Shown here: piece after piece, positions 1 through 8,644 of the stretch
Layout of the letters: every line of letters begins with the position of its first letter
How positions within the stretch are numbered: the first letter of the stretch is position 1
From: Candidatus Nanosalina sp. J07AB43
Lineage (GTDB): Archaea > Nanohalarchaeota > Nanosalinia > Nanosalinales > Nanosalinaceae
Reading direction: 5' to 3'
DNA length: 60,187 bases
Assembly: GCA_000220375.1 (NCBI GenBank)
Contig: GL982574.1
Location: forward strand, 43,541 to 103,727
Program-made: the position numbers and the translations under genes
The notes under the pieces: model-generated
The model's database searches: none
What the model saw: the letters and a program-made list of their open reading frames with translations, nothing else
What the model was told of the DNA's origin: nothing

Positions 1-1242
1 AACTTTCTGTTGAAGGAGGCAGCCAAGAAGAATATGTTGTCGCCTAACAGACCGACTAGAAACACGCAGAGAAGAAGGCAGAACCAGGGTGCGTATGAAG
101 GAGGTTTTGTCTATACACCTGAATCGGGCCTATATGACGATATATCTGTATTTGACTTCAGATCTCTATACCCTACTGTGATGGTTGCACATAACATATC
201 TCCGGAAACGCTGAACCTAGAAAACTGCAGTGAAACTTTCCAGCCTGAAGGCTTTGATTTCAGCTTCTGTCAGGACAATCAAGGATTTTTTCCGGAGCTT
301 ATTCAGGGACTGGTTGAATCAAGATATGAGATCAAGGGTGAGATGAAGAAGCTTGACAAGGATAGTATAGAATACGAAAGGATTTATAGCCGCCAGCAAG
401 CTCAGAAGGTCTTGGCTAATAGTTTTTACGGCTATCTTGGATATAATGGTGCTAGATGGTATTCTAAGGAGTGTGCTCAGGCAACGACGTTTATGGGTAG
501 GAAGTATATTGAGGATACTATTGAGACTGCGCGTGAGATGGGCTTTGAGATTGTGTACGGCGACACTGACTCGGTTTTTCTGTCAGGAGATGATATAGAG
601 GAGAGAAAGAATGAGTTTTTGGAAAAGGTTAACTCTGATCTTCCTGAGTTTATGGAGCTTGAGTTTGAGGGATTCTTCAAAACAGGTTTCTTCACTTCGA
701 AGGATTCTGGTGAAGGTGCGAAGAAGAAGTATGCTTTAATGGATGAAGAGGAAGATATGAAGATCACAGGTTTTGAACAGGTTAGAAGGGATTGGAGTTC
801 TGTGGCAAAGGATACTCAGAGAAAGGTTCTACAGAAGGTTCTTAATAAGAAGGTTGACCAGGCAGCTGAAATAGTTAAGAACACTATAAACAGTTTGAAG
901 AATCAGGAGGTGGATGTTGAGAAGCTTAGAATATTTACAACCCTCACTAAACCCCCTGAGGATTATGAGTCTACTGCTCCACATGTTGAGGCTGCAAAAA
1001 AGGCTATTGAGAGAGGAGAGGATATTGAGCCCGAAACCACGATAGGTTACGTAATTACGAGAGGCAGCGGAAATATCTCAGCCAGAGCGGAAACTGCGGA
1101 GTTTGCGGATAGTTATGATCCAGACTACTATATTGACAATCAGGTGATACCTGCTGCGGTACGTGTACTTAAGGTATTTGGATATACTGAGGCCCAGTTG
1201 AAGGGTAAGGGCAAGCAGAGTGGATTAGACAGGTTCGGATGA
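1..1242 (+). CDS. polB: DNA polymerase family B, C-terminal part (5' end outside window)
   Basis: This is the palm, thumb and part of the fingers of the archaeal replicative or repair family B DNA polymerase. The reading frame is open to base 1 and the first residues match an internal family region, so the gene is cut by the window edge; the TTG at 10 is not a real start. Counting from that TTG, motif A (DFRSLYPT) is at about residue 49, motif B (KVLANSFYGYLG) at about 132 and motif C (YGDTDSV) at about 182. The metal-binding aspartates of motifs A and C are intact. The exonuclease domain would lie upstream and cannot be seen. Only about 35 bases separate it from the antiporter gene. Confidence 0.96.
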   Translation, partial: NFLLKEAAKKNMLSPNRPTRNTQRRRQNQGAYEGGFVYTPESGLYDDISVFDFRSLYPTVMVAHNISPETLNLENCSETFQPEGFDFSFCQDNQGFFPELIQGLVESRYEIKGEMKKLDKDSIEYERIYSRQQAQKVLANSFYGYLGYNGARWYSKECAQATTFMGRKYIEDTIETAREMGFEIVYGDTDSVFLSGDDIEERKNEFLEKVNSDLPEFMELEFEGFFKTGFFTSKDSGEGAKKKYALMDEEEDMKITGFEQVRRDWSSVAKDTQRKVLQKVLNKKVDQAAEIVKNTINSLKNQEVDVEKLRIFTTLTKPPEDYESTAPHVEAAKKAIERGEDIEPETTIGYVITRGSGNISARAETAEFADSYDPDYYIDNQVIPAAVRVLKVFGYTEAQLKGKGKQSGLDRFG

Positions 1243-1277
1243 CACATCTTTAATTCCGTCATGTATAATATTTTGTT

Positions 1278-2549
1278 GTGGCCTCTGCTCTTGTGACAAA
1301 TGCGGCTGTAGGACTTTTTTCGATAGTTTTTCTTGTTGCAGCTGCTGAGATTGTGGTTAAGAAGATGGAGGGTGTTGCAAAGCACTATGGAATCTCAGAA
1401 GTAGTGATTGCCGTCACAATAATATCTATTGGCACCTCGCTGCCTGAGATAACTCTGCACTTGGTTGGATCAATTAAGATACTGATGAGCTCAGGAGTGT
1501 TCTTTGAGTCGCTTGGCTCCAGCCTTCCTATGTTCTTTGTTGAGCCTTTTTCTCAGGTCGCTTCCAGCCTTGTGGAACAAGGTGTCATATCTGAGCAAGC
1601 CTCGTCAGGGGCTTTGGACGTGTATAGGCAGCAGTCCGGTACTGTTGTAGGTGCCAGCATCGGAAGCGATGTTGTGCAGGAGACTCTTGTCATAGGTCTT
1701 GTGATTATTTCATCTGCTCTCTTGGCAGGAAAACATAGTTTCAAGTTTTCAAGAAAGTTTCTGATTAGGAACTACGCCCCTATGGTTGGTACTTCTTTCA
1801 TTACATTATTTTTGGCCTTGAACTGGGAGGGATTGATAGAATTCTTTTTGGGAGGTCCTCTACGGGTTTCAGGCATTCTGACTCGTCTAGACGGGTTTAT
1901 CTTGGTTGGTTCGTTTGTGGCATATATGTATTATATTTATACTACCAGAGGTGAGAAGCTTGCAGAGCAGGGTGATGTGTCAGCGTCTGAGAGGCCGGTG
2001 GTTGATCTCTTGATTGGTTTGGGTGCTATGGGTGTTGTTATCGTGTCTGCTGATTTTTTCCTAAGTGTCGTAGAGGTTTTTGTCAGGGAGACAGGGCTTT
2101 CAGGATCTATGATCGGTGTTGCAACTGTTGGGGTTGTTTCGGCGTTTCCTGAGATGATTACAGCGATCTCAGGGCTTAGACATGGAAGTGAGGGAGTAAG
2201 TCTTGGAACCCTTGTTGGCAGCAATATTACAAATCCGTTGCTTGCTATCGGGTCAGGTGCGGCCCTATCGACCTATACTGTTCCCCGACCTCTAGTTCTC
2301 TGGGATCTGCCTATGGAGATTTTCCTAGCTGGTCTTCCGGTAGCCTATATGTACGTGAGGAGTGACATAGGCGACCTTGTATCAAAACCTTTCTACAGGC
2401 TAGGGCTTAATTCGACAGCCCAGAAGCTTGAGTCTGCGGAGAACAGAAAATTATCTATAGCGGGAGCGGTTGCACTTATATTGCTGTACTTCTTCTACAT
2501 CTACGTAAGGTTTAACTATTTCCAGTATGACTTTGTAGGTGGCGCATGA
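1278..2549 (+). CDS. Ca2+/cation antiporter, CaCA (NCX) family
   Basis: This polytopic membrane protein of 423 residues probably exchanges Ca2+ or another cation against Na+ or H+. Two inverted alpha repeats are visible: the first has GTSLPEI near residue 53 and a second half with GASIGSDVVQETL near 133; the second repeat has SAFPEMITAISG and LVGSNITNP near 290-325. The acidic residue after Pro in each repeat, needed for ion binding, is present. Start is GTG at 1278; a TTTAAT sequence about 25 bp upstream fits a leaderless promoter. It overlaps the next gene by four bases (ATGA), so the two are co-transcribed. The specific ion cannot be read from sequence. Confidence 0.88.
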   Translation: MASALVTNAAVGLFSIVFLVAAAEIVVKKMEGVAKHYGISEVVIAVTIISIGTSLPEITLHLVGSIKILMSSGVFFESLGSSLPMFFVEPFSQVASSLVEQGVISEQASSGALDVYRQQSGTVVGASIGSDVVQETLVIGLVIISSALLAGKHSFKFSRKFLIRNYAPMVGTSFITLFLALNWEGLIEFFLGGPLRVSGILTRLDGFILVGSFVAYMYYIYTTRGEKLAEQGDVSASERPVVDLLIGLGAMGVVIVSADFFLSVVEVFVRETGLSGSMIGVATVGVVSAFPEMITAISGLRHGSEGVSLGTLVGSNITNPLLAIGSGAALSTYTVPRPLVLWDLPMEIFLAGLPVAYMYVRSDIGDLVSKPFYRLGLNSTAQKLESAENRKLSIAGAVALILLYFFYIYVRFNYFQYDFVGGA

Positions 2550-2737
2550 TGGACTTAGAAAAGCTTTTGAACATTTTAGGACCTTCTTCGCTTGCTTTTC
2601 TGTGTATAGTTGTGATCGGGCTTGTATCTCTGAGCTCTGAAGCTGCTGAACAGCTCTATCTATACGAGCTTATAGGGGTATCTCTTTCTCTGTGTGTAAC
2701 GGTTTATGGTATATCAGGTATGATAAGATCGACTTAG
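2546..2737 (+). CDS. Small two-helix membrane protein, unknown
   Basis: This 63-residue protein has two predicted transmembrane helices (about residues 12-30 and 40-58) and nothing else recognisable. It begins at an ATGATG that overlaps the stop codon of the CaCA antiporter, a coupling that favours a real gene over chance. It may be a small partner of the antiporter, but that rests on position only. It ends two bases before the convergent glycosylase gene. Confidence 0.55.
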   Translation: MMDLEKLLNILGPSSLAFLCIVVIGLVSLSSEAAEQLYLYELIGVSLSLCVTVYGISGMIRST

Positions 2738-2739
2738 AG

Positions 2740-3412
2740 CTACTTGAAGATCTCTCCGGTTCTCATAGACCATAAAACCAGGTCTAATGCCTTGATGTCT
2801 ATCCCTATATCTTCAGAGAATTCCTTGAGTTTCTGCTCTTGGTTGACATACCGTCTGTATGTATCTGGTGGGTTAGGGTTTTTGGTGAGCCCGAGTTCAT
2901 ACATTTGTGATGAGATGTGGCTTGATATTATTGCGAAGCCGTTTCCGTATCCTATGTTTCTTAGGAAGTGAGAGGAGCCCTTCCATGATATACCTTTGAT
3001 GTTTTCTGCAAACCATCTTCGGGTTTTTTCTAGATCCTCTTCATCTATCCTTGAGTTAATCTTCAGGGAATGTTTTGAGTCTGTTAGAGTGGGTTGTGAA
3101 AGCATTGACTTGTTTTCCTTGATATATTCTGCCTTTGATTCAGGATATGAGACCTCACATCTCTCTAATAGATTGGTAACTTGCGAAGTCTGTCTTTTGA
3201 TCTATTTTTTGCTCCTTCAATTTCTTAGAGGCCTCCCAGGCCTTCTGAGCCTCCGTCTGCGATGTAAGAATTACAAATACAAGCTCGTTAAACTTTCTTT
3301 TATTGGGGCTTTCTCTTAACTCCCTAAATTCTTCTAACCTATTCTCTATTTCCTTTCTATTCTCCTTGAAATGCTGCTTTATATCCTCTTTATTCCCTAC
3401 CATTATGTTCAC
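2740..3412 (-). CDS. ogg: Archaeal 8-oxoguanine DNA glycosylase/AP lyase (Ogg2 type), frameshifted
   Basis: Two fragments (3412-3155 and 3105-2740) form one HhH-GPD-type N-glycosylase/DNA lyase of about 210 residues, the usual length of archaeal Ogg2. The N-terminal part has FNELVFVILTSQT. The C-terminal part has the helix-hairpin-helix GISWKGSSHFLRNIGYG with the Schiff-base lysine, and ends in the family-typical LDLVLWSMRTGEIFK. Removing one A from the A4 run at 3195-3198 (minus strand) restores the frame through the gap, giving a continuous readable linker. The usual catalytic LDRHI reads ISSHI here, so the conserved Asp is Ser and activity is doubtful. It may be a true pseudogene or a base-binding relic. 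Confidence 0.8.
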
Positions 3413-3541
3413 GCCTGTATTCTGCTCGCCTGTTATACTATTGGAAGCCGAGATACTAAACGTAGGTTCACTACATACCTTGTTTTGTGACTTTCAGGTG
3501 AAGCTGGTAAGCATAAGTAGCGCCAATTTTTAATTATTTAC

Positions 3542-5515
3542 ATGAGTTTTGACGAAATCTTTGATGCCGACAAGATTGCTGTAATAGGGCGTAGCAGCGA
3601 TGAGATGAGCAGATCGGGCGAGCTGCTTGACAATATTAATACAAGGTTTGAAGGCGAGGTCTACGCCACCACTTACAGAAACGACACAGCTAAGAGTGGC
3701 GAAGATACTGAAATCGCTCATAGTATTGAAGAGGATACCGACCTGGCAGTTATTGTATCGCTCGCGTCCGAAACACCTGAGATTGTGGAGAAGTGTGGAG
3801 ACCAAAATGTGGATACTGTGCTGGTTACCTCTGAAGGTTTCTCCGATGTCGGCAATGATGGACTTGAATCTGAGCTAAGGTATGCCGCCAATCAGAATAA
3901 TATTCAGCTGGTTGGACCAAACTCTTCAGGAATTATCAGTCCTAATGAGAATATGAATGCAAGTTTCTTCCCTCAGATGCCTCAATCAGGAGAGACATCG
4001 TTATTAACACAGGATCCTGGGTTAACCAGGCAGATACTTCAGTCTCTAGATAGGTACGACTTGGGCGTCCATTACTTTGCTTCTGTCGGAAATAAGGCAT
4101 TCCTAGACGAGACGGATTTACTGAAAGACTGGAGACATGACACCAGTCAAGTTATTTTAGGTCAGATCAGTGGCGTTTCGGACGGCAGAAAATTTATGGA
4201 AGAGGCCAGAAAGACTTCTCTGGAGAAACCTGTGGTCCTGATGAGACAACCTGGTGTCGGAAAGCACAGGTCTCTTGAACATCAGGAACAGGTGTATTCT
4301 GCTGCTTTTCATCAGACAGGTGTAGTTCAAGCCGAATCCGTTCAGGAGCTACTGAGGGCTGGTGAGGCATTCTCCAATCTTCCTATACCCTCAGATGGAG
4401 GAACAGCTGTAATTTCAAATTCGGAAGGTTTGACCTCAACTATTCTGCAAGAGATGGACTCGGCAGGGCTTTCGCTTCCTGAGCTTGAATCCAGTACAAT
4501 GGATAACTTAGAAAACCTGCAGAGTGCTTCAGTAATTGAGCGAGCTGCGGTCACGTGCACGAAACATATAGATTCCACAGAGTTGGATGAGGTATTTAGA
4601 CGAATGATTGAGGACGATAACGTTGGATCTGTTATTGTCGCTATGACCCCTCTATCTGCAAATGAGAAATCAAGGATGTCCCAGGTTCTTGAACGAATAT
4701 CGCAAAAGCATCATAAACCCGTCGCCGTAAGCATTCCAAGTAACGATTCTGTGGGCGTCTCCTCAAATATTGATTACCTTGAGACACCCGGAGAGTGTGT
4801 CGAAGTTCTTGAAAGCATGTACTCGTATAGAAATTTTCTGGAAAGAGGTGAGACCTTTAAAGAGCATGAATATGACGAGAAAATGGAATTAGAGGACTTT
4901 AACGCCTTAGAAGATTTCGAGAATCTCATAGACCTGCTCGAGTCATATGGACTAGAGGTGCCGTTAACTAAGGTTGCCAGATCTCCTCAAGGAGCTGTTG
5001 ATGCTGCGTCTGAAATAGGCTTCCCTGTCGTGCTTAAAATTGACTCTCCAGACATAAGGCGTCCCTCGGATGTTGACGCAGTCAGGAAAGGCATAGAGAG
5101 CCGTAAAGAGGTTAAACAGGCGTTTAAAGAGATAATAGATTCTGTCTACGCTGAGACACCTGAATCAGAGGTTAAGGGTGTGAAGGTTCAGGAGACTGTA
5201 TCAGGTACTGAGGTTTCTGCCAGTATTCAGACCAGCCCGAACTTCGGACCATACATACGATTGCAGCCCGAGTCTCATCGCTCACAGAATGATTCTGTAG
5301 CCATACCTCCTGTGAGCCGTGAGATAGCTGGTGAGATGGCTGAAGGAACTTATGAAGGTCTAGACGATCCAGCGGATCTTACAGATATGCTGATGAGTCT
5401 TGGGAAAATAGCTTTAGAATATCACGATACGCTTGAGTTGCTCTCCCTAGATCTGTTAATCGATGGTTCAGATCAGGTTCAAGTTGTGGATAGCTTCTTG
5501 GTGACCGAGGATTAG
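3542..5515 (+). CDS. ADP-forming acyl-CoA synthetase (acetate-CoA ligase) homologue, fused alpha-beta
   Basis: The 657-residue protein has the order of a fused ADP-forming acyl-CoA synthetase: a CoA-binding Rossmann domain (KIAVIGRSS near residue 11), GPNSSGI near 124, a second flavodoxin-like region, and an ATP-grasp domain from about 465 (LESYGLEVPLTKV, FPVVLKID). Such enzymes make ATP and an organic acid from acyl-CoA, ADP and phosphate, important in fermentative archaea. The catalytic loop usually containing the phosphorylated His (SHTGA or GHAGA) reads GKHRSLEHQEQVY, so the motif is degenerate although histidines remain. It is followed by malic enzyme on the same strand. Some family members are protein or small-molecule acyltransferase relatives, so substrate is open. 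Confidence 0.75.
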   Translation: MSFDEIFDADKIAVIGRSSDEMSRSGELLDNINTRFEGEVYATTYRNDTAKSGEDTEIAHSIEEDTDLAVIVSLASETPEIVEKCGDQNVDTVLVTSEGFSDVGNDGLESELRYAANQNNIQLVGPNSSGIISPNENMNASFFPQMPQSGETSLLTQDPGLTRQILQSLDRYDLGVHYFASVGNKAFLDETDLLKDWRHDTSQVILGQISGVSDGRKFMEEARKTSLEKPVVLMRQPGVGKHRSLEHQEQVYSAAFHQTGVVQAESVQELLRAGEAFSNLPIPSDGGTAVISNSEGLTSTILQEMDSAGLSLPELESSTMDNLENLQSASVIERAAVTCTKHIDSTELDEVFRRMIEDDNVGSVIVAMTPLSANEKSRMSQVLERISQKHHKPVAVSIPSNDSVGVSSNIDYLETPGECVEVLESMYSYRNFLERGETFKEHEYDEKMELEDFNALEDFENLIDLLESYGLEVPLTKVARSPQGAVDAASEIGFPVVLKIDSPDIRRPSDVDAVRKGIESRKEVKQAFKEIIDSVYAETPESEVKGVKVQETVSGTEVSASIQTSPNFGPYIRLQPESHRSQNDSVAIPPVSREIAGEMAEGTYEGLDDPADLTDMLMSLGKIALEYHDTLELLSLDLLIDGSDQVQVVDSFLVTED

Positions 5516-5557
5516 AACCATACATACTGTTTTAGCCTTTGCTGTCAATTTAACATC

Positions 5558-6706
5558 ATGGCTAATGATGAAGAAGCTTTGGAACTGCATGCAGAAAATC
5601 CCGGGAAAATCTCTGTTGAGCCAAGCGTAGATATAGAGGACTCAGATGATTTGGAGCTTGTCTATACTCCTGGTGTTGCTGAGCCTTGTAGGGAAATCTC
5701 TGAGGACAAAAGCAGAGCATATGATTACACGTCTAAAGGTAACATGGTTGCAGTGGTATCTGATGGCTCTGCAGTCCTTGGTCTAGGTGATATAGGGCCT
5801 GAAGCCGCTATGCCTGTGATGGAGGGTAAGTCCAATCTCATGAAGAAGTTTGGAGATGTTGACGGGTTTCCGATCTGCCTTGAGTCGGAGACTGCAGGTG
5901 ATATAGTTGAACATGTGGAGAGCTTGGAACCTACTTTTGGGGCGATAAACTTGGAGGATATTAAGGCGCCACGGTGTTTTAGGGTTGAGAGAACTCTAAA
6001 GAACTCGATGGACATCCCGGTTTTTCACGACGATCAGCATGGTACAGCCATAGTTGTTTCTGCTGCACTGCAGAACGCTCTGGATGTCGCTGGCAAACAG
6101 CTTCAAGATGTAAGGATTGCTATCTCAGGTGCTGGAGCATCAGGTATAGCCGTAGCGGAGTTCTTACTTGAGCTTGGTGCTGAAAATATAGTACCTGTCG
6201 ACTCTTCTGGAATACTAAGGGTTGATGACTCAAACAGGTTTAAAGCAGACCTTGCGGAGAAGACTCTCGCCTCATATGAATCTGGAGGTCTCGAGGATGC
6301 TATTGATGATGCTGATGTATTTATAGGTCTTTCGGCTCCGGGTATTGTATCTGAGGAGATGGTGGAGTCTATGTCTGATAACCCGATTGTTTTTGCTCTT
6401 GCAAATCCTGAACCAGAGATACTGCCAGACAAAGCCAAGGACGCGGGAGCTTATATCACAGCCACAGGCAGATCCGACTTTGATAATCAGGTAAACAACT
6501 CTCTGGCGTTTCCAGGCATATTTAGAGGCGCGCTGGACGCTGGTGTATCTGAGATAAGTGAGGAAATGAAGGCTGCTGCCTCAGACGCTATCAGGGACTT
6601 TGTTGAGCCCAAAAGGGATAGAATAGTTCCTGAGACCTTGGATCAGAGCCTTGCCCTCGAAATCGCTGACAGCGTACAAGAAGCTGCTGAACAGCCAGAG
6701 ACCTAA
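5558..6706 (+). CDS. Malic enzyme (oxaloacetate-decarboxylating malate dehydrogenase)
   Basis: The enzyme oxidatively decarboxylates malate to pyruvate, reducing NAD(P)+. The 382 residues carry the malic domain signature LVYTPGVAEPCREI near residue 34, the VVSDGSAVLGLGDIGP segment near 65, the metal-binding FHDDQHGT near 157, and the nucleotide-binding SGAGASGIAVAEF near 188. It is slightly shorter than bacterial MaeA-like proteins and lacks the phosphotransacetylase domain of MaeB. Start is ATG 5558, 42 bases after the acyl-CoA synthetase homologue, and both may work in pyruvate/acetyl-CoA fermentation. Confidence 0.93.
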   Translation: MANDEEALELHAENPGKISVEPSVDIEDSDDLELVYTPGVAEPCREISEDKSRAYDYTSKGNMVAVVSDGSAVLGLGDIGPEAAMPVMEGKSNLMKKFGDVDGFPICLESETAGDIVEHVESLEPTFGAINLEDIKAPRCFRVERTLKNSMDIPVFHDDQHGTAIVVSAALQNALDVAGKQLQDVRIAISGAGASGIAVAEFLLELGAENIVPVDSSGILRVDDSNRFKADLAEKTLASYESGGLEDAIDDADVFIGLSAPGIVSEEMVESMSDNPIVFALANPEPEILPDKAKDAGAYITATGRSDFDNQVNNSLAFPGIFRGALDAGVSEISEEMKAAASDAIRDFVEPKRDRIVPETLDQSLALEIADSVQEAAEQPET

Positions 6707-6763
6707 AGTCGACTTCAGTAACCGGCATAGAGCTTTTTGTGTCTTTACATGTAGAATGTAGAC

Positions 6764-7648
6764 ATGAATGAGGAAAAACAGTCACACTATATTGAAGCAG
6801 GTAGGGCTATACAGAAGGCCAGGAAAAAGGCTAGAGAAGTTACACGGCCAGGAGTAAAAATTAATACAATAGCGGAGAAGGTTGAGGAGGTTGTAAGAGA
6901 CCAAGGCTTGGATCCTGCTTTCCCTGTGAATATATCAATTGATGATGTCGCAGCACATTACACACCTACTAGAGATGATGACAGGGAGATTGAGCCTTCC
7001 GACGTTGTAAAAGTTGATATAGGAGCTCACTCCAAGGGTTTTATAGCCGATACAGCTATTACTATTAATCCTGATGATAGTAGAGAGGAGATGATTGGGG
7101 CAGCTGAAGATGTTCTTTCGACAGCACTTGATTACGTGGAGCCAGGTGTCACAGTGGGAGAGCTTGGTGATGTTATCGATCAAGAAATTCCTGATCAGTA
7201 TGAGGTTGTAAGAAATCTTACAGGTCATTCGGTAGGAAAATTTACACAACACGCCGGTCTGTCTATTCCTAACTATAGCAACGGCTCTGACTATGAGTTT
7301 GAGGTAGGTGACTCCTTTGCCATTGAGCCTTTCTTGACTGATGGTTCTGGAAAGGTAAAAAACGGTGCTGACGGTAACATCTACAAGCTAGAAAGAGATA
7401 CAAGTGTTAGAGGGAAGGCGGAGAGAAAGCTTATGTCTCGTATAAGAGATTTTAATGGATTGCCGTTCACCACAAGATGGTTTGATGACTATGGGGCAAG
7501 AGAGAGAATGGCCATGAAAAAACTTGTACAAGGCGATATTGTACATTCCTATCCAGTTCTAAATGAGATCAAAGGTGGGACAGTGGTCCAGGCAGAGCAC
7601 ACTGTAATCCTGACTGAGGATGGAAAGAAGGTAACCACTCGAGAATAA
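6764..7648 (+). CDS. map: Methionine aminopeptidase, type II (archaeal)
   Basis: It removes the initiator methionine from new proteins, in the cytoplasm. The 294 residues are typical for archaeal type II enzymes. The metal ligands are visible: the first Asp in KVDIGAHSKGFIADTA (about 85-95), the His of GHSVGKFTQHAG (about 155), the Glu in FAIEPFLT, and the C-terminal Glu in VVQAEHTVILT. The type II insert lies between about 200 and 260. It stands alone on the plus strand and ends 31 bases before the convergent DsbA gene. Confidence 0.95.
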   Translation: MNEEKQSHYIEAGRAIQKARKKAREVTRPGVKINTIAEKVEEVVRDQGLDPAFPVNISIDDVAAHYTPTRDDDREIEPSDVVKVDIGAHSKGFIADTAITINPDDSREEMIGAAEDVLSTALDYVEPGVTVGELGDVIDQEIPDQYEVVRNLTGHSVGKFTQHAGLSIPNYSNGSDYEFEVGDSFAIEPFLTDGSGKVKNGADGNIYKLERDTSVRGKAERKLMSRIRDFNGLPFTTRWFDDYGARERMAMKKLVQGDIVHSYPVLNEIKGGTVVQAEHTVILTEDGKKVTTRE

Positions 7649-7679
7649 ATTAAGAAGAAAGATGTAGACTAAACAGGTT

Positions 7680-8592
7680 CTAGCTCAGTTCCTCTTCTAT
7701 AACTGACTCGAACTGCGGGTAAGGCTGCGCACCTACAACCTTTTTCCCATTTACAACCGCGGTAGGTGTTCCGATATTGCTGGTTATTCCCAAGATTCCT
7801 TGTTTATCTTCGTTGACTTCCTGCATAGGGTTGTCATTGTCTATACAGCTTTGTACTGCTGACTCGGATACTCCTTCTTCGGATGCAAACTGTTTGATTC
7901 TAGATTGAATATTTTCAGTTGTAAACTCGTCCTCTCCTCTTGTCAGTGTTTTCGCCTGCTCGAATACTTTCTTGTTGACGTTCCAGAATGCTTCGTTTCC
8001 TCCTTCTCTGTAGACGCATTCTGTGGCGGCTGCTGCTGGTTCAGCCCAGTCGTGACCTAGGCTTGGTGCTGGAAAGTCCTTCCATACTACCTTGACGTCG
8101 CCTGAATCAACATAGTTTGACTTGATCTTTGGGAAGGTCTGTGTCTCAAAGCGCTTACAGAAAGGACACTGGTAGTCTTCATAAATTACCATTGTCACTG
8201 ATGCGTTTTCCTGACCGAGGACAGGCTCACCTTCCATGTCAATCTTGCTCATGTCAACCGTATCTGTTTCTTGGCTTCCTGTTTCTTCTGCCTTGAGATG
8301 GGTTCGGAGCGTCGTTTCCTGGCTGAGCAATCATTAAGCCGCCGTTTCCTGTAAGCACTCCTCCGGCAAACCCTACTGCCACGCCAAGAACGAAAACACC
8401 TGCTACAAGAGACTTTACAGATAACTGCACTGTGCCTGACTGACCAGAATCTTCGTCTTGTTTGGTCATGGACTCGTTTTGTTCGCTTGCTGATTCCTTC
8501 TGTTCTTGATCTTCTTGCTGTTCCACTGCTTCCTGGTCTGAAGTGTCTTCCTCTTCTTTGTTTTCTTGTTTGTCAGGTTCGTCTTGTGTCAT
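7680..8592 (-). CDS. Membrane-anchored DsbA-family thiol oxidoreductase, frameshifted
   Basis: Two overlapping fragments (8592-8254 and 8330-7680) make one protein: an acidic Gln/Glu-rich cytoplasmic tail of about 55 residues, one transmembrane helix (LVAGVFVLGVAVGFAGG), and an extracellular DsbA/thioredoxin_4 domain with the active site YEDYQCPFCKRF and the cis-proline loop IGTPTAVVNG. Deleting one base of the GG at 8291-8292 joins ...NPSQ to AEETGSQ in frame. The family makes or isomerises disulfides in exported proteins. A TATA-like TATTTATTAG lies about 26 bp upstream of the ATG at 8592, which supports that start. Confidence 0.9.
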
Positions 8593-8644
8593 AATGCTAA
8601 GTTGTTTTGCTTGACTAATAAATAGAGAGGTATGCCTGTGGTGA

